DNA from: Cokeromyces recurvatus
Lineage: Eukaryota; Mucoromycota; Mucoromycetes; Mucorales; Mucoraceae
Assembly (NCBI RefSeq): GCF_025118155.1
Contig: NW_026251401.1
Coordinates: 496,001 to 560,000 of the forward strand
Direction of reading: 5' to 3'
Length of the DNA stretch: 64,000 nt
A program made the position numbers and the translations under genes. The notes beneath the pieces are model-generated. The model saw only the letters and a list, made by a program, of their open reading frames with translations. It was not told the origin of the DNA and searched no databases. Position 1 is the stretch's first letter. Each line of letters starts with the position of its first letter. Below, one piece after another: positions 60,599-64,000 of this stretch.

Positions 60599-62481
60599 TT
60601 AAATTAAACCCGTCCTTTTCCCAATTGCAACCATTCCAACAACATAGATTAACATGCCCATTACAATCCAATAGAACCAAACTAAATCCATGTTATCTTG
60701 ACCAGGTACTTTAACGTTCATACCAAATAAACCACCTATCAAGTTCTTATATAGTTTGAAATGAAATCTAATTTAATTATTTGTTTGAAATAGTGTACAT
60801 AATTTAAACTTACTAAAGGAACGACAATGGTAGCAAAGAAAGTTAATCGATTAATGACAGCATTCGTTCTATTACCTGCTTGAGATAATTCGATTGAAAT
60901 TTGACCAAGATAATTTCTATGCGCTCGTCCTAAAATAAGATCGTAATGATTGACGTTTTGCAACATTGTAAGGATATGATCTATATTATATTTATTAGAG
61001 AGAGAGAGTTAAAGGTAGTAAGTTGTCTGCCTTTTTTTTTTACCTTGAATATCTCCAAGATATAATGTCACTTCATGATGTATTTTTATTTCTTCTAATT
61101 CTAAGGTATCTTCTGTATTTTGACTATAAGGCTTTTCTCTTAAATAATTGCCTTCTTTTACTTTATCTTCGTATCTTTTCATTAAGCTTCGAACGACATC
61201 TGCTTTTGGACCTAAAAGACGTAATAATTGCATGACAGTCTTTCGACAACTACCGATTCTTCGCAACATATCGTTTTGTTCTGATCCATTCAAGACAAGC
61301 ACAAGATCATCAATAGAGTCTACTTCTAATTCTGTATGCTGAATCAAGGGTGCAAAACTATCTGTAATATTATCAATCAAAGCATAATTAATCCATTCTG
61401 GTGTAACTCGAATGAAATCCTTCAATTGATGAATACGTCGACGGACATTATGAGGATGAGGTAAATCTTGAAAACGAAACTAAAGAAGAAGAAGAAAAAT
61501 AGGTGTCAGTGAAAGGTCTTGATTGATAAGCAAAGTTGATTATTTACAGTTAAAACACCATCTTTATAAATAATGATATAAAAATTAACTGCTTCAAGAT
61601 AATCAGGACTATGGAAGTCATGGTTGAAACTACGAAAACTGATAAACATGTAATTTTGAAAGATTTCACATTTCTCTCTTGATTCTTGTGCTTGAATATC
61701 CTCTGTCGTTAAAGGATGTATTCTAAAAATCTATCATATGATATTAAGGGCAAAACTTCTTTCTTATTTTATTTATGAGGTACATCTATTTAAATTTACC
61801 TTACTGATTGTGCGCATTTCATCATTTGTTGGAGCTAAAATATCTATCCACCAGCATGTTGTTTCAACTAACAGTTCTGCAACTGTTTTATTTATTGCTT
61901 TTTCGTCTAATGTTTGAAAGCCTTTTGTCTCTAACAAATTACGGAAAGAATGACTTTTAAGAGATCCAGATTGTACAGAATAAAATGTATATCTTTCTAC
62001 ACTTTTATTTACTTCAGAAGGATCCTAACAAAAAAAATAAAATAAATAAAATAAATGATAAATAAAATAAGCTATATGCATAAATGTTTTTTTTTCTTTT
62101 TACCTTGATATTTTCACCATATAAACTAAATCTTCTAGAAACTGAAGGTTTTTCATTAGCGTCAAGTAAATCGTCTAATTTGGCAGTGAGTTGACGTTCT
62201 AGTTTGAAATCTGTTTCAAGTCCCTCATCGATATTCTTCTGCTTTTGAAGATAAGCATTCAACATGTTGATATCTATAGTTGAATATTGATCGGAACTTT
62301 GAGAAATGTAAGGATAACATACTTCAACTTCGGGTGATGATGTTGTGTCTGAAGTTTGCTTTTTTTCTTTATTTCTTAGATCCTCTTGTTGCATCGTTGT
62401 TGAATCAGGCTCCATTTGAACAACTACATCGTGATTTGTGACAGACAAGAATGGCCTCATATGGAAGGTTTTATCCTCCAT
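60599..62481 (-). CDS. CorA-type Mg2+ transporter (Alr/Mnr2-like)
   Basis: ATG 62481 starts 'MEDKTFHMRPFLSVTNHDVV'. The regulatory N-terminus contains 'EKPSVSRRFSLYGENI'. Further exons read 'LLVETTCWWIDILAPTNDEM', 'IFRIHPLTTEDIQAQESREK' and 'YMFISFRSFNHDFHSPD', which is the CorA cytosolic fold with the 'HPL--ED' box. 'TPEWINYALIDNITDSFAPL' follows. The C-terminal exons contain TM1 ('LTFFATIVVPLNLIGGLFGM') ending in the signature 'GMN' ('GMNVKVPGQ'), and TM2 ('FYWIVMGMLIYVVGMVA'), stop 60599-60601. GMN is the selectivity motif of CorA/Mrs2/Alr channels. The long N-terminus and length of about 560 residues suit the fungal Alr1/Mnr2 branch (plasma or vacuolar membrane) rather than mitochondrial Mrs2. 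Tandem with Nup84, 211 bp upstream of it. Confidence 0.9.
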
Positions 62482-62649
62482 TTTCCTAAATTAGGTTTCT
62501 TCTTTTTTTTTATTAGATTAAAGCAAAAAAAAGCGAGTAAGTTTTCATTAAATAGAAAAAAAAAATGGAAGAAAAAGATAAGAAAGTATGCAAAAAAAAT
62601 AAAACAAATAAAAAAAGGAATCGGAGTATCTATTTTTAAAATGTCTGAT

Positions 62650-62791
62650 AATGATTAGAAATTATTTATTTTTTGTGACCAATGAGCATGAAACTAAGAA
62701 CACGATAAAAGTTAAAAAAAGTAAACGCTGAAATCAGAGGGAAATATAATATGTATAAAAATATATACACATGTATATTGAGAAAATAATA

Positions 62792-62826
<35 letters not shown>

Positions 62827-63850
62827 AAAAATAGTTTTATGAAGAGATAAGGAGGAAAAGAGAAATGAGACAGATAACCCATTTCATACAAAATAAAGCA
62901 TATGGATGGCCAACGAATGATCCAAAGAGAGACCAAGTTAAAGGGCTTAGAGGTTATTTTTTTTTGTAGAAAAGCTATTAGGTAAAAAAAAAGGAAAGGG
63001 GATCGTCAATTGTTTCAGACATTTGCAATTGTTGGTGCATATTTAAAGAGTGTATGAAATGCGACTTAGTGAATAAATGATTAGGATAAAAAGAGTGGGG
63101 GGGTAAAGGATAATCATGTGGTAGCTATCTAAAATGTCAATGGATACAACGATTATGGTCATGGCTTGTCATAGATAACCACAATATAGGATTAATTGTC
63201 AAGGTATTATAGGAAGAGTAACGTTCTAAACATCTTTCAACCAAGTTATTTAGAAGGAAGGAAGATCAAACAGATTTGAAGGGACATTGATAAAAACTAT
63301 CAAATAAAGGAATATATGTTGTTTTTTTCTCAAGAGAAGTTTTGAACAGGCAGTACCATTGCGAGTGATTGACAGCAGCATGTTGGAGGTATAGGTGTAT
63401 ACTAGTGGTGTTAACAGATTAGGAGCAAGTGTAACACATTTCCCATTAGTATTCCCAATTTGAAGCCATGACTCTCACACAGGTTTTGTAAGGATTGTGA
63501 GATGAAGGCTTCTGATATCAAGACTGTGTTATCAGTACAAAATAAACAGGACAATTGTAAAGCTAATTGGACCAGATGATCGTGGTGATAGTTCATCAAT
63601 GGTTTTGATCTTAAATCGTTTGTATAAACAGGGTAAAAAAAGGAAATAGAGCTCTATAATACACCAGTAGCAGGTGAGAATTTAGTTAATGTGGCACTAT
63701 TTCAAAGTATTTCTAACTGAACATTATTGAAGAGGTTACAAAGTATATGAAGGAGTGAGTCTGGTAAATGATTCCATATGTAATTTTGATCAATTGTATC
63801 TTAAGTTGATTTCATGTCCAAGAAGACTAAGATAAAGTTGATTTTATAAT
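62650..63850 (-). mobile_element. Heavily decayed LINE copy
   Basis: Minus-strand scraps match the LINE protein: 'LWIIRWPSICFILYEMGYLS' (C-terminus, about 62936-62880), 'CLFCTDNTVLISEA' where copy 1 has 'CLLYADDVVLISDA' (catalytic YADD lost), and 'GHEINLRY' plus 'HMESFTRL' near 63740-63830, corresponding to the 'FLDIKSAYDTVD' region. Many frameshifts and stops. The 3' motif TGCTCATTG is kept at about 62681-62689. No target duplication was found. It is the oldest-looking LINE in the window. Confidence 0.7.
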
Positions 63851-64000
63851 AACAAATTGTGCACCTATAAACTATAGTCTCTAATTTTATACTATATGCA
63901 TATGATATATATTTCTGTAATATTAAATAAAACGTCTTCTTTTTCTAGAAAGGATAATTCTAAGGACAGTTGACCTATTGAATATGAATTTAATACAATG
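63851..64000. other. Window end, nothing recognised
   Basis: AT-rich sequence upstream of the decayed LINE. Further LINE sequence may continue past the window but is not recognisable here. Confidence 0.5.

Overview
This is a 64-kb piece of an AT-rich fungal nuclear genome. Short spliceosomal introns, intron-split housekeeping genes (a Yak1 kinase, Afg2 ATPase, Nup84/107, RBM39, an endonuclease III, a Csc1 channel), poly-Q and acidic low-complexity stretches, and a mobile fraction of LINEs, Tc1/mariner-like elements and a Fanzor remnant suggest an early-diverging fungus. Mucoromycota (Mucorales-like) is my best guess; the genus cannot be read from the sequence. No rRNA, tRNA or CRISPR array was seen.

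Layout. 1-3.5 kb is a transposon graveyard: a decayed LINE, a better preserved LINE inserted at the same target, and the C-terminal part of a Fanzor (eukaryotic TnpB-like) gene, all on the minus strand. 3.6-7.7 kb is gene-poor and full of simple repeats. 7.7-18.5 kb is ordinary gene space: a CUE-domain protein (+), an F-box protein (-), a single-pass membrane protein (+), endonuclease III/NTH1 (-) and the Yak1 kinase (-). 18.5-21.6 kb is a long AT-rich intergenic stretch. 21.6-36.2 kb holds a DHHC palmitoyltransferase (+), a truncated LINE, a Mediator-tail-like subunit (+) whose stop overlaps a convergent mitochondrial Mrx11-like gene (-), a C2H2 zinc-finger factor (-), RBM39/Rsd1-like splicing factor (-), a Zds1-like protein (+) and an O-fucosyltransferase-like gene (-).

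36.4-44.3 kb is an accessory island. It starts with an apparently intact 2.6-kb DD34E Tc1/mariner-like element whose inverted repeats are built of ~22-nt units. Next come two nearly identical, frameshifted Tc1/mariner-like copies in inverted orientation. They enclose a decayed gene that resembles a serine recombinase, itself split by a 5'-truncated LINE with a recognisable target duplication. 44.7-62.5 kb returns to housekeeping genes: Afg2 (-), a large acidic protein with a propeller-like N-terminus (-), a Csc1/OSCA channel (+), Nup84/107 (-) and a CorA/Mnr2-type magnesium transporter (-). The window ends in one more decayed LINE.

The most novel points are a predicted hairpin at the 3' end of the LINE family with paired compensatory changes between copies, the inverted composite structure around the recombinase-like gene, the Fanzor fragment, one well-supported (and one possible) GC-AG intron, and recurrent T(n)A(n) blocks inside introns. 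All gene models were spliced by eye from reading frame, splice dinucleotides and family alignment from memory; no search was run.
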